64,000 nt of DNA from Lutibacter citreus (GCF_003260195.1 NZ_QEIH01000002.1:558001-622000), one strand, 5' to 3'. Shown: positions 1 to 9,256, counted from the stretch's first letter. The notes: generated by a model not told the origin, from the letters alone. Numbers and translations: made by a program.

Positions 1-2063
1 TGGAAGTCGCCAGAAAAGGTATTTTTAACCCTGCTGAATTCTATTTCGATGAAATTATGTTCATTTTTATGGCAGTTATGATTACTGACATATTACTTCT
101 GGATGTATTCAATTCATTAGGAATGCCAACTTCAACTACTGTTTCTATTGTATTTGAATTGTTAGGAGCCGCAGTTGCAATGGCTTTAATTAAAATTTCA
201 AATAATGATGCAGAAACATTTGCTAATGTTGGTAAATATATAAATTCAGATAAAGCCTTATTAATTATATCAGGTATTCTACTTTCGGTTTTTATTGCGT
301 TTACGGTAGGAGCATTGGTACAGTTTTTATCTAGACTTTTATATACATTTCAATTTGAAAAAAGAAAAAGTTTTGTAAATGCATTATTTGGAGGTTTTGC
401 AATTACTGCAATTACATATTTTATTTTTGTAAAAGGAATGAAAGGAACTCCTTTTTATGATGATATAAAACATTTAATTGAAGGGCGAACGTTTGAAATT
501 ATTATTTATGGCTTTTTATTCTGGACTCTTTTATCTCAATTATTAGTGTCAGTTTTTAAAGTTAATATTTTAAAATTTATTGTAATTATTGGAACATTCT
601 CCTTAGCTATGGCTTTTGCAGGGAATGATTTAGTGAATTTTATAGGTGTGCCAATTGCAGCTTGGAATTCTTACCAAGAATGGCATGCTTCTGGTATTCC
701 TGCTCATGAATTTTCAATGGGTGTTTTAGCTAAAAAGGTACCTTCTAATCCAACCTTATTGTTTATTGCAGGTATGATTATGGTGATTACACTTTGGTTT
801 TCTAAAAAAGCTAAATCTGTTATTGAAACAGGTATTAATCTTGCTAGACAAGGTGATGGTCATGAAAAATTTCAAGCAAATGCGGTTTCTAGAACTGTAG
901 TTCGTGGAGCAATATCATTTAGTAAAGGAATGTCTAAAATAGTTCCTCCAAAATCTTTAAAATGGATAGATTCAAAATTTCAAAAACCAATTGTTGAACT
1001 ACCTAAAGATAAATCTTATGAATTACCTGCATTTGATATGGTTAGAGCTTCGGTAAATTTATTTGTTGCTGGGATATTAATTTCAATAGGTACATCATTA
1101 AAATTACCTTTATCAACAACATATGTTACTTTTATGGTTGCTATGGGTACTTCTTTAGCTGATAGAGCTTGGGGAAGAGAGAGTGCTGTATATAGAGTTG
1201 CTGGAGTATTTAATGTAATTGGTGGTTGGTTTTTAACAGCTTTATCAGCATTTACTGTTGCTGCAATTTTTGCTTACGTTATCTACCTAGGAGAAATTGT
1301 TTCTGTTGCAGTTTTATTAATAATTGTATTATTTTTATTGGGACGAAGTTCTGTTAGACATACTAAAAAAGCAAAAGAAAAGAAAGAAAAACGTTATATG
1401 GAACGTGCTGAATTAATTACAATTAATGAAGTTGTAAAAGAAAGTTCAGATCACATTTCAGAAGTTGTAAAACGTGTAAATAAATTATTTTCAAATGTTG
1501 TAATTGATTTATCTTCACATGATTTAAACAAACTTTCTAAAACTGAAAAACACGTAAGAAAGTTAAATAACGAAGTTAATGAACTTAGAGAAGAAGTATT
1601 CTACTTTATTAAATCATTAGATGATTCTTCAGTTAAAGCAAGTAGATTTTACATTTTAATTTTAGGGTATCTGCAAGATATAACTCAATCAATTGAATAT
1701 ATAGCTACTACAAGTTACAAACATGTAAATAACAATCATAAGCAATTAAAATCTTCATCAATAAAAGATTTAAATGAAATTAATGATAAATTAAAGGTTT
1801 TATTTGATAGGATTGAATCTGATTTTACCAAAAAAGATTTTGATAACTTATCAAATATTATTGATGCAAAACAAGAAATAATTGATTATGTTTCTGAATC
1901 AATAGATAAGCAAATTGCTAGAATTAGAACTGAAGAAAGTAGTCCTAAAAATTCTTCATTATATTTTGGTATTTTATTAGAAACCAAAGATTTAATTTCA
2001 GCGTTAATGAGTTTAATGCAATTATTTCATGATTTTAATGTTCAGGAAAATAAGAATAAATAA
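1..2063 (+). CDS. PiT-family inorganic phosphate transporter with PhoU-like tail (5' truncated)
   Basis: The frame is open from base 3 at the window edge, so the true start lies upstream; the first internal Met at 57 is not the start. The product is an inner-membrane phosphate permease of the PiT family. It has the second-repeat signature GNDLVNFIGVP, a run of hydrophobic segments to about residue 430, then a charged cytoplasmic tail of about 240 residues resembling PhoU. It lines up along its length with the next gene, including the tail, so the two are tandem paralogues. A strong terminator follows at 2082, so the copies are probably transcribed separately. Confidence 0.9.
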   Translation, partial: EVARKGIFNPAEFYFDEIMFIFMAVMITDILLLDVFNSLGMPTSTTVSIVFELLGAAVAMALIKISNNDAETFANVGKYINSDKALLIISGILLSVFIAFTVGALVQFLSRLLYTFQFEKRKSFVNALFGGFAITAITYFIFVKGMKGTPFYDDIKHLIEGRTFEIIIYGFLFWTLLSQLLVSVFKVNILKFIVIIGTFSLAMAFAGNDLVNFIGVPIAAWNSYQEWHASGIPAHEFSMGVLAKKVPSNPTLLFIAGMIMVITLWFSKKAKSVIETGINLARQGDGHEKFQANAVSRTVVRGAISFSKGMSKIVPPKSLKWIDSKFQKPIVELPKDKSYELPAFDMVRASVNLFVAGILISIGTSLKLPLSTTYVTFMVAMGTSLADRAWGRESAVYRVAGVFNVIGGWFLTALSAFTVAAIFAYVIYLGEIVSVAVLLIIVLFLLGRSSVRHTKKAKEKKEKRYMERAELITINEVVKESSDHISEVVKRVNKLFSNVVIDLSSHDLNKLSKTEKHVRKLNNEVNELREEVFYFIKSLDDSSVKASRFYILILGYLQDITQSIEYIATTSYKHVNNNHKQLKSSSIKDLNEINDKLKVLFDRIESDFTKKDFDNLSNIIDAKQEIIDYVSESIDKQIARIRTEESSPKNSSLYFGILLETKDLISALMSLMQLFHDFNVQENKNK

Positions 2064-2081
2064 CAATATTTAACTATCTTA

Positions 2082-2122
2082 AAAAAGAAGGCTGTCTAAA
2101 TATTTAGACAGCCTTCTTTTTT
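2082..2122 (+). terminator. Rho-independent terminator after first phosphate transporter
   Basis: A perfect hairpin with arms GAAGGCTGTCTAA and TTAGACAGCCTTC is followed by a T run and preceded by an A run. It can therefore work on either strand. It separates the two tandem PiT genes. Confidence 0.9.
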
Positions 2123-2299
2123 AATTACACTATTTATAAATATATCTTAACATAAAAAAATGTGTTAAGAGTTTAAAAAATGAGGTTAAAAATGTTCAAA
2201 AATTTTAAACGCTTAAAAACAGCCAATTAAAGAATTGTTTTTACAAAGTCCTCTAATGTTTGATAACGTTAATTTAATATTAAGTACAGTATTTCAAAT

Positions 2300-2307
2300 T
2301 AAATTTG
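2300..2307 (+). promoter_or_regulatory. Candidate -7 box for second phosphate transporter
   Basis: TAAATTTG fits the Bacteroidota -7 consensus TAnnTTTG and lies 22 bases before the ATG at 2329. An in-frame TTG at 2305 falls inside this box, which argues for the ATG as the start. I see no clear -33 TTTG at the usual spacing. Confidence 0.4.
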
Positions 2308-2328
2308 CATTATATTTTAATTACTATT

Positions 2329-4584
2329 ATGAGTGATATTTATATTTTAATGCTCGTAGCTTTAGCCGTTTTAGCTGTTATAGATTTAGTTGTTGGTGTT
2401 AGTAATGATGCTGTTAACTTTTTAAACTCAGCTTTAGGATCTAAGGCTGTTCCCATTAAAACCTTAATGATAATTGCCAGTTTGGGAATCTTTTTTGGAG
2501 CTATATTCTCAAGTGGAATGATGGAGGTTGCGAGAAAAGGAATTTTTGTTCCTGGAGAATTCTATTTCAATGAAATTATGATCATTTTTATGGCTGTAAT
2601 GATTACTGATGTAATTTTACTTGATTTATTCAACTCATTAGGAATGCCAACCTCAACAACAGTATCAATTGTATTTGAATTATTGGGGGCTGCAGTTGCA
2701 ATTGCATTGATAAAAATAAACTCAAATGCTGATCAATCTATTTTAGATTTAGGACACTATATAAACTCAGAGAGTGCTTTATTAATTATTTCAGGAATAC
2801 TCATGTCTGTAGTACTGGCATTCTCAATAGGTGCTTTAATACAATATATTTCTAGAATAATATTTTCATTTCATTATGAAAAAAGAATGAAACATTTTGG
2901 TGCATTTTTTGGTGGAGCTGCGCTTACAGCTATTACTTATTTTATTTTTATAAAAGGTTTAAATGGGTCTCCTTTTTACGAAGATATTAAAGATTTTTTA
3001 AAAGGAAATGAACTATATATTATTATTGGTAGTTTTGTTTTTTGGACATTACTTTCACAAATTTACACACGCCTTTTTAAAAAAAATATTTTAGTTTTAG
3101 TAATTATAATAGGAACTTTTGGCTTGGCATTAGCCTTTGCAGGTAATGATTTGGTTAATTTTATTGGAGTACCTATGGCAGCGTTGCATTCTTACAATGC
3201 TTGGGTTGCAAGCGGAATCCCTGCTACAGAATTTTCCATGGGTGTTTTAGCTGAACAAGTACCCGCAGAATCTACTTTACTATTTATTTCTGGAGCTATT
3301 ATGGTAGTAACTTTATGGTTTTCTAAAAAAGCAAGATCAGTTACTGAAACAGAAATTGGGTTGGCAAGACAAGGTAATGGTCATGAGCGTTTTAAACCTA
3401 ATTTTTTATCAAGAATTATTGTTAGAGGAGCTGTGAACCTTAATGTATTAACAAGTTTTATGTTTCCAAATTCTGTTATTAAAAATATAGATAATCAGTT
3501 TAATAAACCAATTATTGATTTACCTAAAGTTAAACCATACGAAATACCAGCTTTTGATATGATAAGAGCTTCTGTAAACTTAATGGTTGCGGGTATTTTA
3601 ATTTCAATTGCAACTTCTTTAAAATTACCATTATCTACAACATATGTAACTTTTATGGTAGCTATGGGAACATCTTTAGCTGATAGAGCTTGGGATAGAG
3701 AAAGCGCAGTTTACAGAGTTGCAGGTGTTGTAAATGTAATTGCTGGGTGGTTTTTAACTGCAATTATAGCTTTTATTGCTGCAGGTGTGTTTGCCTATCT
3801 TATGTATTTAGGAGGAGCGCCAATTGTAGCTTTATTATTGGTTTTAGTTATTTTTTTATTAGTAAGAAGTTATTTAATTTATTCTAAACAAGAACAAAAG
3901 AAAAAAGAGATTCAACGTTTAGAGCACGCAGAAATTAATACTATAAATGAAGTGATTAATCAAAGTTCCGGTCATATTTCAGAAGTAATTAAACGAGTAA
4001 ATAAATTGTACACTAACGTAGTTACAGATTTATCCAAGCAAGATTTAATTAAATTATCCAAAACAGAAAAGCACGTAAAAAAGCTAAATGCAGAGGTTAA
4101 TGAGCTGAGGTCAGATATTTTTTACTTTATTAAATCTTTAGACGATAGTTTGGTAAAAGCAAGCAGGTTTTATTTATCTGTGTTAAGATATTTACAAGAT
4201 ATTACGCAATCTATAGAGTTTATATCTACTACCAGTTTTAATCATGTAAATAACAATCATAAAAATTTAGAAAAGGATCAAGTAACTGATTTAATTGAAA
4301 TTAACAAAAAGTTGCATCAAACATTTGAATCAACAATAATAGGTTTTGAAGAAAGAAATTTTGCTAATTTTTATAATATTTTAGAAGAAAAACAACAATT
4401 ACTTAATCATGTTTCAGATTCTATAGATATTCAAATTTCTAGAATTAGAACAGTAGAAACAAGCCCTAAAAATGCTACTTTATATTTTGGGATTTTACTT
4501 GAAACAAAAGATTTAATTGAAGCTTCAATGAATTTAATTCAGTTATTTCAAGAGTTTGAAATACAAGAAAATAATAAAAAATAG
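2329..4584 (+). CDS. PiT-family inorganic phosphate transporter with C-terminal PhoU-like domain
   Basis: Full-length membrane phosphate permease of about 751 residues. The first-repeat signature GVSNDAVNFLNS is near residue 25 and the second, GNDLVNFIGVP, is in the middle; hydrophobic segments cover about residues 1-520. The last 230 residues are charged and helical, like PhoU, which in classical systems is a separate regulator. I chose ATG 2329 over the in-frame TTG at 2305 because the TTG lies in the presumed -7 box. This is the complete copy of the tandem pair. The fused tail may gate transport or signal phosphate status; that role is inferred. Confidence 0.92.
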   Translation: MSDIYILMLVALAVLAVIDLVVGVSNDAVNFLNSALGSKAVPIKTLMIIASLGIFFGAIFSSGMMEVARKGIFVPGEFYFNEIMIIFMAVMITDVILLDLFNSLGMPTSTTVSIVFELLGAAVAIALIKINSNADQSILDLGHYINSESALLIISGILMSVVLAFSIGALIQYISRIIFSFHYEKRMKHFGAFFGGAALTAITYFIFIKGLNGSPFYEDIKDFLKGNELYIIIGSFVFWTLLSQIYTRLFKKNILVLVIIIGTFGLALAFAGNDLVNFIGVPMAALHSYNAWVASGIPATEFSMGVLAEQVPAESTLLFISGAIMVVTLWFSKKARSVTETEIGLARQGNGHERFKPNFLSRIIVRGAVNLNVLTSFMFPNSVIKNIDNQFNKPIIDLPKVKPYEIPAFDMIRASVNLMVAGILISIATSLKLPLSTTYVTFMVAMGTSLADRAWDRESAVYRVAGVVNVIAGWFLTAIIAFIAAGVFAYLMYLGGAPIVALLLVLVIFLLVRSYLIYSKQEQKKKEIQRLEHAEINTINEVINQSSGHISEVIKRVNKLYTNVVTDLSKQDLIKLSKTEKHVKKLNAEVNELRSDIFYFIKSLDDSLVKASRFYLSVLRYLQDITQSIEFISTTSFNHVNNNHKNLEKDQVTDLIEINKKLHQTFESTIIGFEERNFANFYNILEEKQQLLNHVSDSIDIQISRIRTVETSPKNATLYFGILLETKDLIEASMNLIQLFQEFEIQENNKK

Positions 4585-4657
4585 GTATTTATTTTTATCA
4601 ATAATTGTAATTAACGTAATTACTTATCGACTTAAATAAGTATCTATTAAATATAAT

Positions 4658-5485
4658 ATGATTTACAACGGACAAACAAATGAATATTTAAGAGTTGATT
4701 TAATTGATGCTACTAATTGTACTATTTTAAAGGAAAACATTGAAAGTAGTTTAACATTAATTTGGTGTTTGGACGATACTACTATATTAAAAATTGATAA
4801 TAAAAAGCATCATTTTAAAAAGAATGAAATTGTTTGCTTTACAGAGTTTCATAAAATTGAAACAACTAATGTAGGCAAACTTCAAATGATTCGTTTCAAT
4901 AGAGCATTTTACTGTATTATTGATCACGATTCTGAAATTAGTTGTAAAGGAATCTTATTTTTTGGGGCTTCACAATTGCCCATTTTAAAACTTTTAGATA
5001 AAAATATAGACACTTTTGAAACCTTATTTAAGGTGTTTAAGAACGAAATGGAATCTAATGATAAACTACAACTAGAAATGCTTCAAATGCTGTTAAAAAG
5101 ATTACTTATCTTGTGCACACGCATTTATAAAGATCAACATAAGTATAATACGCTAGATACTACTAATTCAGATATAGTTCGTGAATATAATTTTTTAGTT
5201 GAAACACATTTCAAAACAAAACATACTGTTTCAGAATATGCTGAGATATTAAATAAATCACCCAAAACACTTTCTAATTTATTTTCAAAATTAGAAACTA
5301 AAACACCACTACAATTTATACAAGATAGAATTATGTTAGAAACGCGAAGATTATTGCGTTATACAGATAGTTCTATTAAAGAAATTGCCTACCAAGTTGG
5401 TTACGAAGACATCCAATCTTTTAGTCGTTTTTTTAAAAAAAATGAAGGAATTTCACCTTCAGAATACAAAAAAATGAGTCTTTAG
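4658..5485 (+). CDS. AraC-family transcriptional regulator
   Basis: A 275-residue DNA-binding regulator. The C-terminal third carries the AraC double helix-turn-helix, with the characteristic second-helix segment IKEIAYQVGYEDIQSFSRFF followed by the GISPSEYKK ending. The N-terminal part (about 1-150) resembles a cupin-like sensor domain, but I cannot name its ligand. It begins 73 bases after the phosphate transporter and precedes a small ORF and an AhpD-like gene on the same strand, which are possible targets. The target assignment is only positional. Confidence 0.88.
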   Translation: MIYNGQTNEYLRVDLIDATNCTILKENIESSLTLIWCLDDTTILKIDNKKHHFKKNEIVCFTEFHKIETTNVGKLQMIRFNRAFYCIIDHDSEISCKGILFFGASQLPILKLLDKNIDTFETLFKVFKNEMESNDKLQLEMLQMLLKRLLILCTRIYKDQHKYNTLDTTNSDIVREYNFLVETHFKTKHTVSEYAEILNKSPKTLSNLFSKLETKTPLQFIQDRIMLETRRLLRYTDSSIKEIAYQVGYEDIQSFSRFFKKNEGISPSEYKKMSL

Positions 5486-5576
5486 GAAGAATTGCCAACT
5501 CCTAAGGTAATCTTGCCTAACATTAACCTGTTCTTTCATCGCATCTTTGTACCATCAAAACGAAAGAATAGAAATT

Positions 5577-5723
5577 ATGAAACATTCAAATCCAATAGAA
5601 GACACTGTTTGGTTTTTTAAAGAAATCTTTTCTGAAAAACCAGTTATTAAAAACAATCTTAATTCAAAAGAGGGCTATTGTGAAAAACATGCAATAGCAG
5701 ATTATTATTGTAAAACGAAATAA
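5577..5723 (+). CDS. Small hypothetical protein, 48 residues
   Basis: An ATG-initiated 48-residue ORF with no competing frame. The product is charged and has two aromatic-rich patches (VWFFKEIF, DYYCK) and two cysteines. A near-consensus -7 box, CATCTTTG, sits at 5542-5549, about 27 bases before the ATG. It lies between an AraC regulator and an AhpD-like protein on the same strand, so it may head their shared transcript. I do not recognise the family. No signal peptide or membrane segment is evident. Confidence 0.5.
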   Translation: MKHSNPIEDTVWFFKEIFSEKPVIKNNLNSKEGYCEKHAIADYYCKTK

Positions 5724-5767
5724 TTTAGAATTTTAAAAATAATTATACAACTAAAAAAATAAAAATC

Positions 5768-6316
5768 ATGAGTAAATTTAGCGTACCAACAAAAAACGAA
5801 GTATCAGAAAACAATCAAGTAATTTTTGGAAACCTTGAAAAAGCGTTAGGATTTACACCTAATTTATATGCTTATTTTGCAAAAAATGAGACCGCTTTAG
5901 GAGATTATTTAACCTTGCAAAATCGAAAATCTACTTTAAAAGCAAAAGAACGTGAAATTATTAATTTGGTTACAAGTCAAATAAACGGATGTCGTTATTG
6001 CCAATCTGCCCATACACAACTTGGAAAATTAAATGGTTTTTCAGAAGATGAAATTTTAGAATTAAGAGCCGGAACAGCTTCATTTGATTCAAAATATGAT
6101 GCATTGGTAAAGTTTACAGCATCCGTGGTTGAAAACAAAGGAAATGTTTCACAAACAGCAAAAGATGCCTTTTTTGAAGCAGGTTATACCGAGGCAAATT
6201 TAATAGATGTTGTATTTGTTGTTGGCGATAAAATAATTAGTAATTACATCCATAATTTAGCCGATTTTGCAATTGATTTTCCAATAGCAGCAGAGTTAGA
6301 AGCTACAACTGTTTAA
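5768..6316 (+). CDS. Carboxymuconolactone decarboxylase / AhpD-like family protein
   Basis: A 182-residue cytoplasmic alpha-helical protein of the CMD/AhpD fold. The redox motif Cys75-x-x-Cys78 with His82 (GCRYCQSAH) matches the alkylhydroperoxidase active site. Such proteins reduce peroxides or act as redox partners, but many remain uncharacterised. It follows an AraC regulator and a 48-residue ORF, and a bidirectional terminator at 6335 ends the unit. A peroxide-related role is inferred from family and context. Confidence 0.88.
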   Translation: MSKFSVPTKNEVSENNQVIFGNLEKALGFTPNLYAYFAKNETALGDYLTLQNRKSTLKAKEREIINLVTSQINGCRYCQSAHTQLGKLNGFSEDEILELRAGTASFDSKYDALVKFTASVVENKGNVSQTAKDAFFEAGYTEANLIDVVFVVGDKIISNYIHNLADFAIDFPIAAELEATTV

Positions 6317-6334
6317 GTTAATAAAACACCTAAT

Positions 6335-6370
6335 AAAAAAGCCGAAGAATTAAATTCTTCGGCTTTTTTT
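6335..6370. terminator. Bidirectional terminator between convergent genes
   Basis: Hairpin GCCGAAGAATT / AATTCTTCGGC flanked by A and T runs. It lies between the converging AhpD-like gene and the XRE regulator and can terminate both. Confidence 0.9.
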
Positions 6371-6387
6371 GTGATGATATAAAAAAC

Positions 6388-6588
6388 TTATTCATTTTCT
6401 TCAATATCAAATAAATATTCAACAGTGACTTTAAAAAAACGAGCCATTTTTATGGCTAATGTTACTGAAGGATTAAATTTATTTCTTTCAATAGCGTGTA
6501 TAGTTTGCCTTGAAACACCTAATTTATCAGCCAATTCGGCCTGTGTTAAATCGTGACGTGCGCGTTCTACTTTAATTAGGTTTTTCAT
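6388..6588 (-). CDS. Small XRE-family helix-turn-helix regulator
   Basis: A 66-residue single-domain Cro/C1-type DNA-binding protein. The HTH is visible in LTQAELADKLGVSRQTIHAI near residues 14-33, and the EYLFDIEE ending is typical of the YozG-like group. Its ATG overlaps the stop of the upstream membrane-protein gene by one base (TAATG), so the two are translationally coupled. XRE regulators of this size are often paired with small membrane proteins; the regulated process is unknown. Confidence 0.92.
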   Translation of the reverse strand: MKNLIKVERARHDLTQAELADKLGVSRQTIHAIERNKFNPSVTLAIKMARFFKVTVEYLFDIEENE

Positions 6589-7025
6589 TAGTAAATTCTT
6601 TTTTTAATGAAAAATGTTATTAGATAAAAATACATAAATAAGGTTATAAAATAATCTAACGTTAGTTTTATTTCCTCAGAAAAAGCATAAAGCAGTATTG
6701 AGATAGATAATCCTACAATTGCTGTAATTTGGTAAGATTCTAATCTTAATTGACTGATATAATCATCTTCAATTTTCTCTCTTGAGAGCATATATATTAA
6801 AATTCCAAAAATGGAAATAACATCAAACCAATGTAATAAATTTTCTCCAAAATAATCTTTAAAATTAGAATCTTGTTCAATTGTCTTTTCTGTTTTATTA
6901 TAATTAGAACCTTCGTTAAATCCCTTAATAAAATCATCTCCAGCGCTAATAAAAGAAAATACTATAAACATAGTAACTCCTAATTTTTTACACCAGTTTG
7001 GTAATATTTGTAGTTTCATAATCAA
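6588..7025 (-). CDS. Small integral membrane protein paired with XRE regulator
   Basis: A 145-residue protein with about four hydrophobic segments (for example near residues 18-28, 70-80, 100-115 and 125-140). I do not recognise a named domain. A second ATG at 7019 (MKLQILPN) is an equally good start. It is co-transcribed with the XRE gene through a one-base stop/start overlap. The arrangement suggests the membrane protein and regulator work together; this is inferred. Confidence 0.75.
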   Translation of the reverse strand: MIMKLQILPNWCKKLGVTMFIVFSFISAGDDFIKGFNEGSNYNKTEKTIEQDSNFKDYFGENLLHWFDVISIFGILIYMLSREKIEDDYISQLRLESYQITAIVGLSISILLYAFSEEIKLTLDYFITLFMYFYLITFFIKKRIY

Positions 7026-7087
7026 TTATTTTTATACAAATGTAAATAAAACTTTACAATTTACTAATAAAAGAAGACTATTGAATT

Positions 7088-7122
7088 AAAAAACCTCATT
7101 AAAATTAATTAATGAGGTTTTT
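7088..7122. terminator. Bidirectional terminator
   Basis: Hairpin AACCTCATT / AATGAGGTT with A and T runs on its two sides. It lies downstream of the DJ-1 lipoprotein gene and upstream of the membrane-protein gene, both on the minus strand, so it probably ends the detoxification cluster. Confidence 0.8.
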
Positions 7123-7130
7123 ATTAGATC

Positions 7131-7210
7131 GTCATTCTGAACTTGTTTCAGAATCGTATCACATTATATAATAAAACATTATGAGAACCTGAAATAAATT
7201 CAAATTGACG
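7131..7210 (+). repeat. Palindromic intergenic repeat, family 1 copy A
   Basis: About 80 bases starting GTCATTCTGAACTTGTTTCA and ending CAAATTGACG, with inverted ends. It matches the elements at 10973-11047 (opposite strand) and 50352-50430 (same strand). The shared core includes TTTCAGAATC and ATTATGAGAACCT. Confidence 0.75.
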
Positions 7211-7256
7211 AATTTTTAATTTTAGATAGCCTTTTGAAAACTAGAAATATAGTATT

Positions 7257-8069
7257 TTATTTCTCTAATTTTTTCAATAATAATTCGGCAACTAATTCTG
7301 ATGAAGCAGGATTTTGACCTGTAATTAATAAGCCATCTTCTAAAGCGTAAGGAGTCCAATCATCTCCTTTAGAGTATGTTCCTCCGTTTTCTGTTAGCAT
7401 ATTTTCAACTAAAAAAGGAACAACTTTTGTAAGTTGTACAGCTTCTTCTTCAGTATTACTAAAACCAGTTACTTTTTTGCCTTTCACAATTGGTGAACCA
7501 TCCGCTTTTTTTGGATATTTTAATGCTGCTGGTGCATGACATACAAAAGCTACTGGTTTATTAGTGTTATAAAAACTTTCTATTAATGAAATAGATGTTT
7601 TATCTTCAGCTAAATCCCATAACGGTCCGTGACCACCAGGGTAAAATACAGCATCATAATCTGCTGCATTTACTGTTTCTAATTTTACTGTGTTTTTAAT
7701 AAGATTTTTTGTTGCAGCATCTTTATTATATCTTTCAGTTGCTGGTGTAGAGAAATCTGCCAATTCACTTTTTGGGTCAATTGGAGGTTGTCCTCCTTTT
7801 GGTGAAGCAATAGTTACTTTTACACCTTTATCTACTAAATAATAATATGGACTAGCAAATTCTTCAATCCAAAAACCAGTTTTTTCTCCAGTTTTTCCTA
7901 AATCTTCGTGACTAGTTAATACAAATAATATGTTCATGATTTTTTCTGTTTTATTGATGCTTTCAGTTACCTCGGCATTAGAATTTTTTAGTGGTTTTTT
8001 GTCATTTTTACAACTTGCAGCTGTAATTAATGTAAAAACCACTAATACATATTTTAATGATTTTATCAT
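7257..8069 (-). CDS. DJ-1/PfpI-family protein with lipoprotein signal
   Basis: 270 residues. Residues 46-270 form a DJ-1/PfpI glutamine-amidotransferase-like domain of the Hsp31/HchA type, with nucleophile Cys177-His178 (VAFVCHAPAAL), the PGGHGPLWDL loop and an acidic pair at 69-70. Relatives are glyoxalases (methylglyoxal to lactate) or deglycase-like stress proteins. The first 20 residues form a lipoprotein signal ending LITAASC, predicting lipidation at Cys20 and an envelope location. Met45 is a possible internal start giving a cytosolic form. It lies 3 bases after the alcohol dehydrogenase gene, so it is the last gene of the cluster. Confidence 0.85.
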   Translation of the reverse strand: MIKSLKYVLVVFTLITAASCKNDKKPLKNSNAEVTESINKTEKIMNILFVLTSHEDLGKTGEKTGFWIEEFASPYYYLVDKGVKVTIASPKGGQPPIDPKSELADFSTPATERYNKDAATKNLIKNTVKLETVNAADYDAVFYPGGHGPLWDLAEDKTSISLIESFYNTNKPVAFVCHAPAALKYPKKADGSPIVKGKKVTGFSNTEEEAVQLTKVVPFLVENMLTENGGTYSKGDDWTPYALEDGLLITGQNPASSELVAELLLKKLEK

Positions 8070-8072
8070 TTT

Positions 8073-9233
8073 TTAATAACTCATTTCAACTATTTTTTCT
8101 ACGTCACTAGGAGTTAGTTTTTGGCGTTCACCTAAACCTAACCATCCTCTATCTGTAAAACGTTTAGAAATAATTTGGGCAGTACCTTTATAATCTTCAG
8201 TATATTCAGATAAAGTAGTTTTTATGCCTAGAGAATGGAAAAACTCAGTTGTTTTTTTAATACCAGCTTTGGCTTTTTCTTCTTTAGTTCCTTCAGTAAC
8301 ATTCCAAACACGCTCAGCATATTGTGCTAATTTATCTTTTTTACTTTCTAAATTATACGTATAATGGCTTTCAGCAACAATTGCTAATGTTCTTGCATGG
8401 TCTATTCCATATAAAGCTGTTAATTCGTGCCCCATTGCGTGTACAGCCCAGTCAGACGGTACGCCTTGTTGAATTAAACCGTTTAATGCCATAGTACAAC
8501 TCCACATAAAATTAGAGGCAGCATTATAGTCCGTTGGATCTTTTAATATAGCTGGAGCAACTTCAAGAATTGTTTGTAAAATACTTTCAGCAAAACGATC
8601 TTGAAGAAGTGCGTGTGCAGGGTAGGTCATATATTGTTCTAATACATGAGTAAAAGAATCGGCTAAACCATTTGCAATTTGACGTTGAGGTATAGATTTA
8701 ATTACTTGTGGATCTAATATAGAAAACTGAGGAAATAATCCTGGCCCGCCCATTGCAAATTTTTCTTTTGTTTCAGATCTAGTTATTACAGCTCCAGAGT
8801 TCATTTCAGATCCTGTTGCAGGTAAAGTAAGTACTGTTCCAAAAGGCATTCCTTTTAACGTGCGAATGTTTTTAACTAAAATATCCCAAGGTTCTTCACC
8901 TTCATATAAAGCAGCAGCCGATAAAAATTTGGTTCCGTCAATTACAGATCCTCCACCTACAGCTAATAAAAAAGTGATTTTTTCAGCTTTAATTATATCT
9001 AAAGCTTCCATTAAAACATCATATTCTGGATTTGCAGGAATTCCTCCAAACTCAATTACTTCAAATTTTGAAAGTGCTTTTGAAACTTGTTCATACACTC
9101 CATTTTTTTTAATACTACCACCTCCAAAAAGCATTAAAATTTTTGCGTTTTCTGGAATTTCAGTAGCAAGATTTTCTATTTGATCTTTTCCAAATAAAAT
9201 TTTTGTTGGATTTTTAAATTGAAAATTATTCAT
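8073..9233 (-). CDS. Iron-containing alcohol dehydrogenase (YqhD-like)
   Basis: 386 residues, usual length for group III iron-type alcohol dehydrogenases of the NADPH-dependent YqhD/BDH type. Visible are the nucleotide-binding GGGSVIDGTK near residue 95 and the metal-ligand stretch with HAMGHELTALYGIDHARTLA near residues 265-285. The enzyme reduces short and toxic aldehydes to alcohols in the cytosol. It lies 23 bases after an enone/quinone reductase and 3 bases before the DJ-1 gene, which supports a role in reactive-aldehyde removal. Confidence 0.92.
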   Translation of the reverse strand: MNNFQFKNPTKILFGKDQIENLATEIPENAKILMLFGGGSIKKNGVYEQVSKALSKFEVIEFGGIPANPEYDVLMEALDIIKAEKITFLLAVGGGSVIDGTKFLSAAALYEGEEPWDILVKNIRTLKGMPFGTVLTLPATGSEMNSGAVITRSETKEKFAMGGPGLFPQFSILDPQVIKSIPQRQIANGLADSFTHVLEQYMTYPAHALLQDRFAESILQTILEVAPAILKDPTDYNAASNFMWSCTMALNGLIQQGVPSDWAVHAMGHELTALYGIDHARTLAIVAESHYTYNLESKKDKLAQYAERVWNVTEGTKEEKAKAGIKKTTEFFHSLGIKTTLSEYTEDYKGTAQIISKRFTDRGWLGLGERQKLTPSDVEKIVEMSY

Positions 9234-9256
9234 TGTTTTAATTTTTAATATGTTAT

